From Zizania palustris (lineage: Eukaryota; Streptophyta; Magnoliopsida; Poales; Poaceae), in assembly GCA_019279435.1 (NCBI GenBank), contig JAAALK010000081.1, forward strand, positions 54,489,318-54,553,317: a DNA stretch of 64,000 nt, in the 5' to 3' direction. Of this stretch, positions 20,999 through 32,445 are shown in pieces (within the stretch, counting starts at the first letter, position 1; each line of letters opens with the position of its first letter). Position numbers and translations under genes: made by a program. A model generated the notes under the pieces. It searched no databases and had not been told where the DNA came from. It worked only from the letters and a program-made list of their open reading frames with translations.

Positions 20999-22740
20999 AT
21001 AATGCTAACTCCAAGGCTAGAAATTTATTGTTCATTGGTTTGAGTCGGAGTGAGTTTGGTAGGGTTTAGCACCTAAGGACAGCTAGGGAGATCTGGACTA
21101 CACTCACTATTTTTCATTAGGGCTCTACACAGATTAAGGCTAGGCGCCAAAGCACGTACAATCAACAGTATCAACTGTTTGTGCAGGCGCCTGATGAATC
21201 TATAGATGCCATGTTTTCTCGCTTTGATGCGATAGTGAGTAACTTGCGGTCCAACGGGATGCTTGCTTAGAATGATCATGACAGAGCTATTAAGCTTCTC
21301 TATGCTATTGATCGTAGCATATGGGAAGTGAAGATATCCAACATTGAGGAGTCCGCAGGTTATGACACATTGACCTGTGATGAGCTCTCATTGCCAGAAG
21401 GTTCACACGTTTTCACCATGAGAGACGGGATCAGAGGAGAAGTGGTTTTAGTGGTTGTTTTGAGTGTGGCGACACTTCTCACATCAAGGCCAATTGTCCT
21501 AAACTCAAGAAGTGAGATGAGAGTGAGCACCCCAAATACCACAAAAAGGAGAGGAAACCCTTTGTGAAGGGCAAGCACGGCAAGGTGGCTAAGAGGGTAG
21601 CCAAAGCCGCTTCCAGAGCATTTGTTGCTGCTCTCAGCGACATTGACACTTTCTCAACTGAGGAGTCGAGCTCTGATGAGGAGGAGGAGTCTCTGAGGAA
21701 GGAGGAGAAGAAGGACAAGAAGGGACGAGATTTCACCAGCCTCTACTTCATGGCCGACAGCAATCACAGCGGCGATGAGCTTGACTCATCTGAGGTACCA
21801 CTATCCTATGACCAGCTTTCAATTAAATTAGAAGAACTGAATGAAGTAGTTCTTGGTTAGGATAGATTACTTGTGTAAGCCGATAGAGATAGAAAAGACC
21901 TTAGACTTAGGCTAGAATCTATTTCTACTGATTATGCCATGCTTAAGTCTAGACTTAATGATGTTGAATGTGAATCTTGCACTGTTGTCATGAGTGAGCT
22001 TGCTCAGTTGCGTTCTTTGCATGTTCAAACTCTATTTGAGTTTGAGACTGCACAGAAACAACTTTTGATGGTTAATTCTAGTCCTCATGATATGAATGAA
22101 TGCATGAACTGCCCCTTATTACGTGAGAGCATTAATTTACGTGATAAGCATGTTCAGGACTTAGAGGCTAGATTGGAGAGGGCCGGTAGTTCTAAGGATG
22201 TGCAACCTGTGTGTGACACTTGCATAAACCTTAAGGACCAGCTAGACACTGTTAGAGAGTCAGCTGAAAACCTCACGACAGAAAATGAATACCTTATTTC
22301 AGTGGTTAACAAATGCACTGAGGGAAAGAGTAGGATGGACTTGCTCATGGCCAAGACCAAGATGTGTGCTGACAGGGCAGGGTTAGCTCTGGGATTCGGT
22401 TTTGAGAGGATTCCTTCAGATAGTGAGAACAAAACTATTTTTACCTCACCCACTACCTTAGAGAAAGAAAGAGCCCGGTTAGACACTCCATCAGCCAAAA
22501 AGCCTACCCAAACTCAAAAGAAAACCACTCCTCCTGCCAAGAAAATTCCTCCCAAGAAAACCACTCAGCACAAGCCCAAGGAGCCTGTGAGGATAGCTCC
22601 TATGACTCATGTAAGTGGCCCTAGGAGAGTGTTTCATTGTTCCTATTGTCAGTGGGTGGGTCATCTGGTTGGGTTCTGTTTTCGTCGCATCAAGGATGAG
22701 CGACGCACTCAGACGATGAGTTTCCAGAACATGCACTACC
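20999..22740 (+). pseudogene. E7 gag continuation with zinc knuckle
   Basis: The segment encodes NANSKARNLLFIGLSRSEF, AREIWTTL, AIDRSIWEVKISNIEE and an acidic region, then a frame (from about 21939) with coiled-coil character and pairs of cysteines (CESC, CMNCPLL, CDTC) like those in E4 gag. It ends in a Lys/Pro-rich stretch and the knuckle CSYCQWVGHLVGFC. In-frame TAG codons occur at 21268 and 21858, and a frameshift lies near 21390. The length and order match E4 gag. Confidence 0.8.
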
Positions 22741-24426
22741 CATCTCTAGGTATGCATGAGTCTGAGTTTTACGCACGTCCTGTCTTCGAGGCTCCTCGTA
22801 CTTCTCAAAGAGGTTTTGCTCCTCGAGGTGTTCACCATGTTCCATATGGTGGTAGACCTCGTGTGAGTAGATTTGTGCCTCGACAGGTTAGGAGACCTCG
22901 TCATGCATTTGGGTCACAGCCTGTAGGTAGACCTCGCACTTTGCATCATTCTGATTATCCTATGCATAGACAATCTATTTTATTGTGCCTACTACTCGTA
23001 TCACTCAGTGCTGGATGCCTCGTCATGTTTTCACTCACCCCAGCACTAAGCGATCGAGGTGCGATTCCAATTTGCTTTCTGTATCTCAATTGCTTGACGA
23101 GGGCTTCGAAGTGTGATTCCATCGCGATACTTCGCAAGTATTCAATTCTGATGGCATTCTAGTCTGTAAGATCTTTAGAGTTGGGAGAGTTTTAGAGGTG
23201 ATTTTTCTAAGTCATCTGGTTCTTCTCATTGTCTTATTGCACATTCGACTTCTGAGCTTTGGAAGTGGCATAGGAGACTAGGGCATATGAGCTTTGACTT
23301 GCTTGCTCGTCTGAGTTCCCTAGGTCTGATCCGAGGATTGCCAAACTCAAGTTTGAGAAGAATTTAGTTTGCGCTCCTTGTCGTCATGGAAAAATGATTG
23401 CCGCTTCGCACTCGCTAGTCACCACCGTGATGACTGAACAACCCGGAGAACTTCTCCACGTGGACATTGTAGGTCCTTCTCGGGTTAGTTCTTTAGGCAG
23501 CAAGTGGTATGTGCTAGTCATTGTCGACGATTTCTCTCGCTACTCTTGGGTCTTCTTTCTTGCCAGCAAGGATGAAGTGTTTTCACACTTTCGGAGCTTA
23601 GCTTTGAGACTTTTCACTGAACTACCTGATGCATTGAAATTCATTCGAAGTGATAATGGCACTGAGTTCAAGATCAGTCTCTTTGTTGACTTTTGCATGG
23701 AGCATGGCATATAACATCAATTCTCTGCTCCACGGGTTCCTCAATAGAATGGTGTTGTTGAGAGAAAGAACCGCACTTTGGTTGAGATTGCTAGGACTAT
23801 GCTCGATGATCACAGGACTCCTATAAAATTCTGGGCTGAGGCCATGAACACTGCATGTTACATCTCAAACCGAATCTTCTTGCGCTCAATTTTGAACTTG
23901 ACATCTTATGAGCTGCATTTTGGGAGATAGCCCAAGGTTACTCATCTTTGAGTTTTTGGCTGTCGTTGCTTTATCCTAAAACGTGGAAATTTGGACAAAT
24001 TTGAGTCGCGTTCTTCTGACGGGATTGTTTTGTGTTACACTACTCATGGTTATTCTTATCGTGTTTACAATTTGGAAACTAACACTGTCATTGAGTCATG
24101 TGATGTGACTTTTGATGAATCAACCCCCTTTGTTAGTTCCACTTTTGAACAGGCAAACGAACATGACATGGAGCAGACCATCTTCGAAGAAGAAGATCCC
24201 GGAGATTTCGAGGATGAACCCCTACTACCCTCGACATCAACCCCTGAAGCCGACCCCGCTTCGACCACTTCGGCACAAAGTCCCGAAGCAACTATTTCGA
24301 CATCGGTCATGTTGGACCACTCCAACGCAGTAGTTGAGGGGGATACTGCATCCCGCCGTGAGGCTCCACATCATGTTCAAAGGATGCATCCTCCCTTGTA
24401 GATCATTGGTGATCTTGATCAAAGGG
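22741..24426 (+). pseudogene. E7 pol 5' part: integrase, protease lost
   Basis: The protease motif is missing, because a deletion near 23000-23060 joins the gag tail to SNLLSVSQLLDEGF. The gag-pre-integrase region (LWKWHRRLGHMSFDLL) and integrase follow: D in LLHVDIVGPSR, D in IRSDNGTEFK and E in VVERKNRT. Stops at 23745 and 23928 are TAG where E4 and E5 have CAG, and a TGA at 23949 replaces an Arg codon. After the acidic linker (EQTIFEEEDPGDFE) the sequence ends at E2. The last part, from 23957, is repeated at 53086-53555. Confidence 0.82.
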
Positions 24427-24918
24427 TGTTGGCACAAAAGATTAAGCTAACAGGTTTTCAGAGATCGGAAACTAACAACGAAGTATTTGTGAAGTGAACT
24501 CTTTCAAGCCTCCGAGTAGGATAATAGCTTGAAGGAATTCAAAGTTATGTATTGAATAACTGAGTATTCGATCCTCATTACAAGGTAGAATGGGGGTATT
24601 TATAGGTAAAAATCTTAAGGAAAAGACCTTTTTACCCCTCAATTACAACCGACATAGTGGAAACTATTCGGTACCCCTAATAGGGTTAAAATGGTAAAAG
24701 ATTAATCTAGTGAGAAAAAAGATAAGTCTTCCATCCTTGCTGGCAGATAAGCTCTATGAAGATTCGACGTTCGAAGTTATACTCCGAACGGGGGTCTGCA
24801 CTGATGCTTCGAAATTGACCACGTACTGAATCGAAGTTAATACTGGAACTTCGGTTTAGTAGATTGCCTTTGTCTTGTTACTGTAGAGACCCTAAGGATG
24901 AAATATTTTCCCCCAACA
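24427..24918 (-). repeat. E2 3' LTR (492 bp)
   Basis: Read on the plus strand it begins TGTTGGCACAAAAGATTA and ends CCCCCAACA. The reversed TATA (tatttatagg, ~24597) and C-rich start site match the E1 LTR. The purine tract of E2 follows at 24919-24930, reversed. Confidence 0.9.
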
Positions 24919-25189
24919 GTAGCCCCTCGAATACGCTTCTCCATATGATCTGTAAGGTTAGGAGAGTAGTATACGCAAGAAAAATAATCATGCGTAAGGG
25001 TTAATAAAATTTATCAACCTTCGGAATATGCAAAAAATTAGAACTTCGAATCGATTTCTAAGACAGTTCTATTCGAACAACTCTGAAATAGATTCCTATG
25101 AAGTCAAAAAGACCTTTAAACTTAGAAAAAATAGTCGTTAACTACTCCCTTTCAGAGGAAGCTATAGCCATTTCAATTTACACTCCCTG

Positions 25190-25720
25190 CTTCATTTATC
25201 TACCTTGCAAAGATATCTCGGTGGGATCAAATATATGACGGGGTTGCTTGACATTGTGATCGTCCTCGATAAATGCTATCCCCACTCCGACCAAGACAGA
25301 ACTTTTACCAAAAGTTTATTGTGATCTTTTTGTTCAAATAACAATTAAGGTGAAGCAGGGTCAGGAACAACGAATCTATTTATGATAAACAGATCCATTT
25401 TGCAAGCTCGTTATTACGGGTAGTTCCTACAAAGAATCGGACTAATGACGTATACAATGCTTGAATTATCGATGTAGATGCTACATAGTGGGTTCTCATC
25501 CTTCAGAGACTACGAGTGTAAAAGGAGAATCCGTTGACAAAAGGATCACCCTAAGATGATCATCTCATGGCTATTGGGAACGAATCAAATTAGATGGTTC
25601 TATTTCTCAACCTTTCTGACTTGCTCCTATGGAACCAAGGTCAAAAGGATTGAAAAAGTCAGTCATTCACAACCACTGATGAAGGATTCCTCGAAAAGTT
25701 ATTCTAGAGCCAAAGATCGT
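25190..25720. other. Plastid-like DNA inside E2 (candidate NUPT or captured fragment)
   Basis: This stretch has a different texture from its surroundings, with no GAAG words. The core at about 25330-25700 (for example gggtagttcctacaaag and gatgatcatctcatggc) matches my memory of the plastid inverted repeat in the rps12/trnV/rrn16 neighbourhood; the exact plastid position is uncertain. E1 has about 500 bp less between its LTR and antisense promoter, which fits an insertion. The 69-codon frame at 25556-25765 belongs to this sequence and is not a supported gene. The edges are approximate. Confidence 0.65.
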
Positions 25721-25880
25721 AGTTCTCGAACCAGCACTCGAAAAGATTCTGGAGGATCCTCGTGATTAGGTATTCGTTTTCTTTTGCTGATATTATTACC
25801 AGTATTCGATACTGGGTTATTCATAGCATTACTAGAAGATGGACGCCAAGTCTAAACAGTAAAAAATTAGTAGTCTAGGC

Positions 25881-25890
25881 TATAAATAGA
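25881..25890 (+). promoter_or_regulatory. TATA box of E2 antisense gene
   Basis: The tataaataga lies about 100 bp before the ATG at 25985, in the same relative place as the box of E1. It is unchanged in the duplicate copy (62397). It marks a promoter directed against the retrotransposon's own transcript. Confidence 0.6.
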
Positions 25891-25984
25891 GGACCTAGAA
25901 ACATCCAAGATACCTTTCTCACCGTCCTCACGCAATCCGCCATTTAGCCTCCAACATTTAGCTCCAATCGCTCTATTCTGCTTA

Positions 25985-28900
25985 ATGGCAAAGACAAGCT
26001 TGAAGGCTACCGGGGCGACTTTGGCCATAGCCCGGCAGCAAGCCATGGCGGCGGCAGTAGCGGCGGCACCTGCAGGGAATCCCCAACAAGTCGGCCCCCA
26101 TGACCTCTTCTCGGCCTCTTCGAAGTACTCTGACCAGTCTTATAAACTGGGGCCATCCACCTGCAAGAGAAAGGCAATCAAAGTAGTGGTTGAAGGAAAA
26201 ATTAGCCCAGGGGTTAATGTCCACAAACTTGAGAAGGAAGCCATCCCTTCGTCGTTTTCGAAGACTTCTTCGAAGCAGGGTTAGGACTTCCAGTGGTGGA
26301 CTTCCTGTTGGAGGTACTGGATCTTTTCCACGTTACCCTTCCTCAGTTGTCTCCGAACGCAATAGCGCGCTTGGCTATCTTTGAGTGGGCACTGCGGGCC
26401 GAAGGCTACGAAGGGAGAGCAGAAATATTCACAGCATTGCACAAAGCCTCCTGCCAGCCAAAGACTTACCAGGGCTCTAGAGGGGAAAAGATCATAGTAG
26501 CCTTCGACAGCATGAACATCAGACTCCGAGATGAATTCCAATAGTGATTCCCAGTGAAGGCCATCAATGCTAGATGGTACACAAATTGGATTCTTCAGTG
26601 GTTCTACGCCAAAGTTAGAGCAGACAGTTGTTTGGCCAGGCCTCTGCAAGACATATATTTCCGAAGGGAAGCCGATGTCCATCCATACCCCAGCCAGCTC
26701 GAAGCCTATCTTAATCTGCTTCAAAGGATTAGTCACCGCATGAGCATGCGGGACTTGGCGGAGGAGTTCATCGGGCTCCAGATTCCACCTTTGATGGCCA
26801 ACTGGCCCGTTAATTTCGAAGAGGATCCGGAGGGTGGACTCTGAAAGATTTCTTCGAGTTTGAGCTCTACAGGTAACTAATAAAACTTATCTTTCAGCTC
26901 CACAAGCCTCTTTGACTTCGGAGCAAGTCATTCAGACTTTGGAGAAGATTCTCGAGGCCCCTACCCCCGCTGAAAAAGAATGGAGGATGAAGCTGGTAGG
27001 AAGTTGGGATCGATTCAACCGAGTTTGGGTCCTACTCGGAGTGGTAGCCCCTTCTCTTCCAGACTGGGTGCCTTCCGAGCTTGGTCCGAAGAAGAGAAAA
27101 GCCGATGTTGGGACTTTGGCACCAGCCAAGACTCTCGTAAAGAAGTTAGCCTGTAAACCTAAAAACGTGGCTTCTTCTAAGCCCGCTGCTTCATCTTCAT
27201 GTTCATCTGAAGATGAGGGAGTAAGAGAAATGCAAAGGGTCCTTATAGACCTTATTACTAGAGACGAAGAGGCCGGGACAACTGGTGATGCAGATGTCGA
27301 AGTCGTAGCCACTGGTGATGCAGCGGGTGTGCCGGCTGCGCCAGACAACTCCGAATAGGCCGGGACCTCGAATGTCCTGCCTGACTTGCCGAGCCAAGAA
27401 GCCCCTGCTGTTGAAGGCGGAGTCGAAGTAGCAAATGATCAAGCTTTGATTCTGGACGAGGTGGTAACTATTGCTCCAAGAGAGGTTCCAACAGCCAACC
27501 CTTCGGTTCATGATCCCTAATCTGATGAAGACTTCGAGGGGGCTTCGACCCTCCAAGTAGCCCCGTACTCATTCACCGACGGGATTTCAGAGGTAAACTT
27601 CATTAAAACATCTTTTTCTTTAAACCCTGCAAAATTATGCAATATATAATACCTTCGATTTGGCAGGGTCTGCTCCCATGGAGACGACTCCTCCTGCGAA
27701 GACTGCTCCTGGGACTTCGACATCTCCGAGGTAAGTTCCAGAGGAAGTTATAAAGATGGGGCCCAGAAAAGGTAAAGGGAAAATGGATCCTTTTCCTGCT
27801 CCGAACTCGGGATTAATTCCATCAAAATCGACAGACGGAGGACAATCTGCAGAGGGGGGCCAGTCCACCGATGCATCTGGGGATGTGGCGTAGTGCTCCA
27901 GCCCTTCACCCAATGAAGACAACAAAAGAGCCTTGTCAATGCTCCACCTCCTAGCTCCTTTTCTACAGTGAAGGACCGGACTTCGGACTCTGCTAGAGCC
28001 TTTGGATCGAGCTAATCGCGAAGTTGGGGAGACTGACTTGGTAGCCATACTTGGGGAGGCTGAAGGGTCGGAGATGGATGCAGCTTTATAACTAGCAGCA
28101 TACCAGGTACGAAGTATCTGCAAAAACAGGATTAGTTTCAACTTATGAATAATTTCTCTCCTCGTTTTTTCCTTCGCAGCAAATAGTCTTGGCTCAAGCT
28201 ACAGCTATTTGGAACGAGTGAGAAAGTATTCATCTTAAGGAGAGGATTACTGCCCTCCAAGGGAGTCTGAGGGCTCTGAAATTCGAATTTCCAGCTTGGA
28301 CGAGATGGTAGCAGCGGAGAGGAAAGCTAGACTTGGTCTGGAGGCTGCAAATCAGAAGCTCGAAGTCGAACAAATCACGCTTCGGGCTAAAATAGAAATA
28401 ATGCGGACGGAGCAAGCAACCGCGGGGGCTGAGCTGGTCAAGCTCCGAGAAGAACAAATGAAGTCATTGGAGGAGGCCAGCAACCTGCTTAGCTAGAAGA
28501 ACTCCTTGGTCACGGAGGCAGCCAAGCTATCTTCTTTGGTAGATGAGTTGTCTTCGTCAAGGGATAATTTGGTTGAAGACAAGGTGAAGTATGAGAAGGT
28601 AGCTGCGGAGGCCATGGACATCCTTCTAGGTGTCTTAGAATACTTCGGTACTTCTTGGACATTACCTTCGACTGGCGATGTCCCCTTGCTGCGACGATTG
28701 AAAATGATCCAAGGAGCAGCGAAGATGATGAAGACAGCGGGTATTCGGTATGGGGAAATCTCCGGCCAAGTATCCACTCTCGGAATACTTCGCTACTATG
28801 AAGATCTAGGGCTATCAGTAGCACCAGACTCCAGGGCGGGTCCCATCACCTTCGACGACAACCGACTATTAAACCCTTCTGAGGACGTGGTCGCAGCCTG

Positions 28901-29605
28901 GCAAGCCTTCCAAGCATCTTGGAGAGCCGAAGGTCGATCAGCGATCAAGGCTTGGATTGATGAAGGACTTCGCCAGAAACAAGCTCGGTCGCAGGCTTCG
29001 AGCATCCAGCCTCCACCAGACCCGCAAGTCTAGTTTTGTTTAGGGCTCTGAACATGTAAAAATTTATGCTTTCATCTATTACGAATGAAGACTTTTTTGG
29101 AAATGTTTTTAGGCTTCCCAACCTTTTATGGATGATCTCGAAGTATTAGATATTACCAAAGAACTTTGCCTACTATGGGCTACCTTCGACCTTCTAAGAC
29201 TTCACAAACAACCTCGATTTCTGATTCCTCGAGAAAACTCTGGTGCGATTGCGCCCGCAATATACAAAGATATATTATCTTACATTAAAGAGGAGGAAAA
29301 AGAAGCTAACTTGGAAACTTCATCTTCTGAGGACGTTGAATGGTCCGAAGAAGAGAATACTGTTGAAGAACAAACAAAGAAACCTAAACAACTTCGAAGC
29401 TGGGAGAGAAGCCTTGAGCGACTTCGAACATGGGCTGAACTCCAATAGGAACAAAAATATTTCCGAGCTTCGAGAGGAGGGAGAAGAGTTAAACGTAAAG
29501 TTATTAGAACTCCCGGCTCTGGAACTAGTCGTTCTGACTTTAGTGGTAGCTCTAGGGATCGAAGGGATCTTCGTTTCCTTCTTGGCATAGATACAGACTT
29601 TTCGT
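25985..29605 (+). pseudogene. E2 antisense gene, decayed homologue of the E1 gene
   Basis: The start is MAKTSLKATGATLAIARQQ with an alanine-rich stretch. The Transposase_28-like block follows (FFEAGLGLPVVDFLLEVLDLFHVTLPQLSPN). A small deletion near 26250 shifts the frame, and tandem stops TAG TGA sit at 26543-26548. Intron 1 has shrunk to 25 nt (26873-26897). Introns 2-4 remain at 27593-27666, 28107-28179 and 29028-29112 with GT-AG edges. TAG codons interrupt at 27356, 28494 and 29446; the last is CAG in E1. The coiled-coil block and LLRRLKMIQGAAKMMK are conserved, as is the C-terminal GLRFLLGIDT-like end (LRFLLGIDTDFS). It cannot encode a full protein, but its exon layout confirms the E1 gene model. 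Confidence 0.85.
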
Positions 29606-29875
29606 AATGTAATGTAATGTAATCTGTTCGAATGATAAAGATTAAAGTTTTAAAATTGTCTCCCTACTTCCCAGCCCCTCATTGGGTGTAAGCAACTTCA
29701 AAATTCAGTCGAAGATGGTTACGCGCAACGAAAATAACTTAGGAGTACAATTTTGGAGGCTCAGGGCCCCTTAGCAACTTAGAGATTGATTAAAATCTCA
29801 AAGAATGTCTTCGACTACTTGTAGTCTGAAACTTGGTAACTTAGTACCTTTTTGTTTGAATGTAGTCACTTCAGA
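29606..29875. other. E2 spacer between antisense gene and pol
   Basis: It is similar to 2110-2467 of E1 in reverse. The ~60-bp tandem array of E1 is absent. A deletion has removed it together with the last ~100 codons of integrase, with the boundary near 29948. Confidence 0.6.
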
Positions 29876-32445
29876 CTAGTTTTCCGGATACCTTAGCATC
29901 CAAAATAATTGGTCACTTTGGACTCTTTTTACAGAATTCGCAAAAAGAGATCCTCCTTTAAGCTCCGTTGGCATCATAGCTTCATCTCCGAATAATAGTT
30001 TGAAAGGAGTAAAACCTGTGGACCTTGTTTGAGTGGTCCGAATGGACCATAAAATCTTCGAGAGCTCTTCAGTCCACAACCCCTTTGCCAACCCCACTAT
30101 TCTTCGATTCAGCCCTGACAAGATATTACCATTGGCCCTTTTGAAAGATCCGTTAGACTAAGGATGACGTACAGCAGCAAAGCATATTTGTCTGCCAAGG
30201 TCTTCGCAAAAAATCCTGAAGGGCTCTGCATCAAACTGTGTCCCATTGTCAACTGTTAGTTGCCGAGGCACTCCGAACCTGCATATAACATTTTTCTAGA
30301 AAATTTTTTGTACATTATTCGAAGTGATAGCTCTGAGGGGTTTTGCTTCGACCCACTTGGAAAAATACTCAATTGCTGCCACTGCGAATTTTAGATTTCC
30401 TTTTGCTACTGGGAAGGGGCCAATAAGGTCCATGCCCCATCTGGCCATGGGCCAAACTGGAGCAATGACTTGAAGAGTTGTTGGCGGACGATGACTTCTT
30501 CTTCCCATCCATTGACAGCATTGGCATGTGCGAACTAAGCTCTCCGCATCAACTACTATTGTAGGCCAATAAAGCCCCTGGTGAAGTGTTTTTCCTGCCA
30601 AAGCCCGAGGAGCCATATGGCTACCACAAAGGCCTTCATGAATTTCTCGGAGCATCTCCTGACCTTTGGCTTGAGATATACATTGGAGCAGAGGGGAACA
30701 TACTCTGAGCTTCAACCTCGAAAGCTGTGGCCCTTCAGGAAAATTTGCTTCGCCTTGCAACAACTCCATAATTGAACTTCGCCAGTCAGTGCTTGGGATG
30801 CAAAGAACTTCCGTAGAAGGGATCTGTGGCACCGAAGGTGAAGTAAGCTCTTCATAAAAGGCTCCTTTCGGAATGTCCATAGTTCCAGCTGCAGCTTTTG
30901 CTAAGGTATTGGCTTATATATTTTCAGCTCTTGGTATACTTCGGATGGAAATCCCTTTAAATGCTGCTTCAATCTTACGGATGTCTTCCAAATATTTTGC
31001 AAGCTGGGGGTGATGAACTTGAAAACTTTTATCTACGTGCCCTGCTTCAATTTGAGAATCTATTTTAATAACAACTCTTATAGCACCCAAAGCACGCGCC
31101 TTTCGAAGTCCTAACAAAATTCCTTCATACTCCGCTGTATTATTGGTGGACTTAAAGTTGAGCCTTGCGGAGTACATTGCTCTTTGACTTGAGGTGAAAT
31201 TATTACTGCTCCAGATGCTTGGAAAGCTCCATAGGAGTATATAGTCCAAATTCTTTCATTTGACTTCTCCGGAGCCCATATTGCGGATGGAGTCCACTCT
31301 GCCACAAAATCAGCCACAACCTGTGACTTGATCATTGTTCTTGCCACGAAGGAGATGCCGAAGGGTGCTAGTTCAACAACCCATTTTCCAATTCTTCCTG
31401 TAGAATCTTTGTTTCGGAGCATATCTCCCAAGGCATACGAAGTTGGTACAATCACATTATGTGCTAGAAAGTAATGTCTCAACTTCCTCGAAGCCATTAT
31501 GAGAGCACAAGTGAACTTTTCAAGCTCATAATATCTTGTTTTTGCTCCAGACAATGCTTCAAATACAAAATAGACTAGGTTATGTACCAACTTCCCATTG
31601 AAATCAACTTCTCTGACAAGGACGGCACTGACAGCGGAGCCAGTAGCTGCAAGGTAAAGTAGTAGGGTTTCGTCCGCAATGGGAACCATGAGTGTAGCGA
31701 GGTTACTGAGATAATTTTTAATATCATCGAAACTCTTCTGACACTCTGGTGTTCATGCAAAATCTTCGGACCCTTTCAATGCTTTGAAAATGGGCAAACA
31801 TCTCTCCGCAGACCTTGCTAGAAACCTGCTAAGTGCTGCTAGGCGGCAAGTTAGCTTTTGCACCTGCTTCAAATTTTCCGGAGGATCCATCTTTTGTAAT
31901 GCAGTTATCTGAGTAGGGCTAGCTTCGATCCCTCTACTCGAAACTAGATACCCTAACAATTTTCTAGCCTGAGCCGCGAAGATACATTTTTCGGGGTTGA
32001 GATGGACTCCACATGCCCGAAGGCTATCGAACGTTTCTGCTAATCTAGGCTATGCTGGTGATTTAAAGCACCCTTTATTACAATGTCATCCATATAGGCT
32101 TCTACATTGCGGCCTATTTGATGACCTAGAGGTTTAGCAATTAACCTCGAAAAATTTGCCCCAGCATTTCTTAAACCGAAAGGCATTCTTACATAGCAGA
32201 AGACTCCCGAAGGAGTTACAAAGCTTGTTTTAATTTCATCTTCGCGCTTTAACCAAATTTGATGATAGCCAGAATACACATCGAGGAATCTTAATAACTC
32301 CGAACCAGCAGTGGAGTCAACTAATTGATCAATTTGGGGCATGGGATAGGGGTTACGGGGGCATGCTTTATTCAAGGATGTAAAATCAATACACATGCGC
32401 CACTTCCCGGAGGATTTCTTTCTGACGAAGACTGGGTTGGCTAAC
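29876..32445 (-). pseudogene. E2 pol: reverse transcriptase, two RNases H, integrase
   Basis: Read on the minus strand it enters at the reverse transcriptase (SLNKACPRNPYPMPQIDQLVDS, SGYHQIW, MPFGLRNAGANF, catalytic YMDD in EAYMDDIVIKG). The retroviral-type RNase H follows, then the Tat-specific second RNase H (NNTAEYEGILLGLRKARALG, KIDSQIEAGHV, RSIPRAEN). Integrase is last (HEGLCGSH, CQCCQW, GMDLIGPF, VERANG region broken). Several frameshifts and stops separate the pieces, and the C-terminus is deleted. The 5' portion of the element beyond the reverse transcriptase is missing at the E3 junction. Confidence 0.85.

Larger units (their letters stand above)
16719..24426 (+). mobile_element. E7: Ty1/copia SIRE-type element (family B), 5' part, decayed
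   Basis: It contains the 5' LTR (16719-18684), primer site, a gag split by a solo LTR of the same family (18920-20998), and a pol that stops where E2 inserted (24427) in the linker between integrase and reverse transcriptase. Frames are broken by many stops, and the protease segment has been lost. Reverse transcriptase, RNase H and the 3' LTR of E7 are not seen in the window. Confidence 0.85.
24427..32445 (-). mobile_element. E2: Ty3/gypsy Tat-lineage (Retand-like) element, minus strand, 5' end missing
   Basis: It is the same family as E1. In plus coordinates it has the 3' LTR (24427-24918), a plastid-like insert, the decayed antisense gene (now on the plus strand, 25985-29605), then pol on the minus strand from integrase to reverse transcriptase. 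It stops at 32445, where E3 begins. It inserted into E7 with a likely target duplication of AAGGG (24422-24426). Its first 3.06 kb are repeated at 60943-64000 with roughly 99% identity in the stretches that I compared. Confidence 0.88.

Noticed and set aside
25556..25765. 69-codon frame as a gene of E2
   Set aside because: It lies within the plastid-like insert and has no counterpart in E1. I know of no plastid protein that it matches with confidence.
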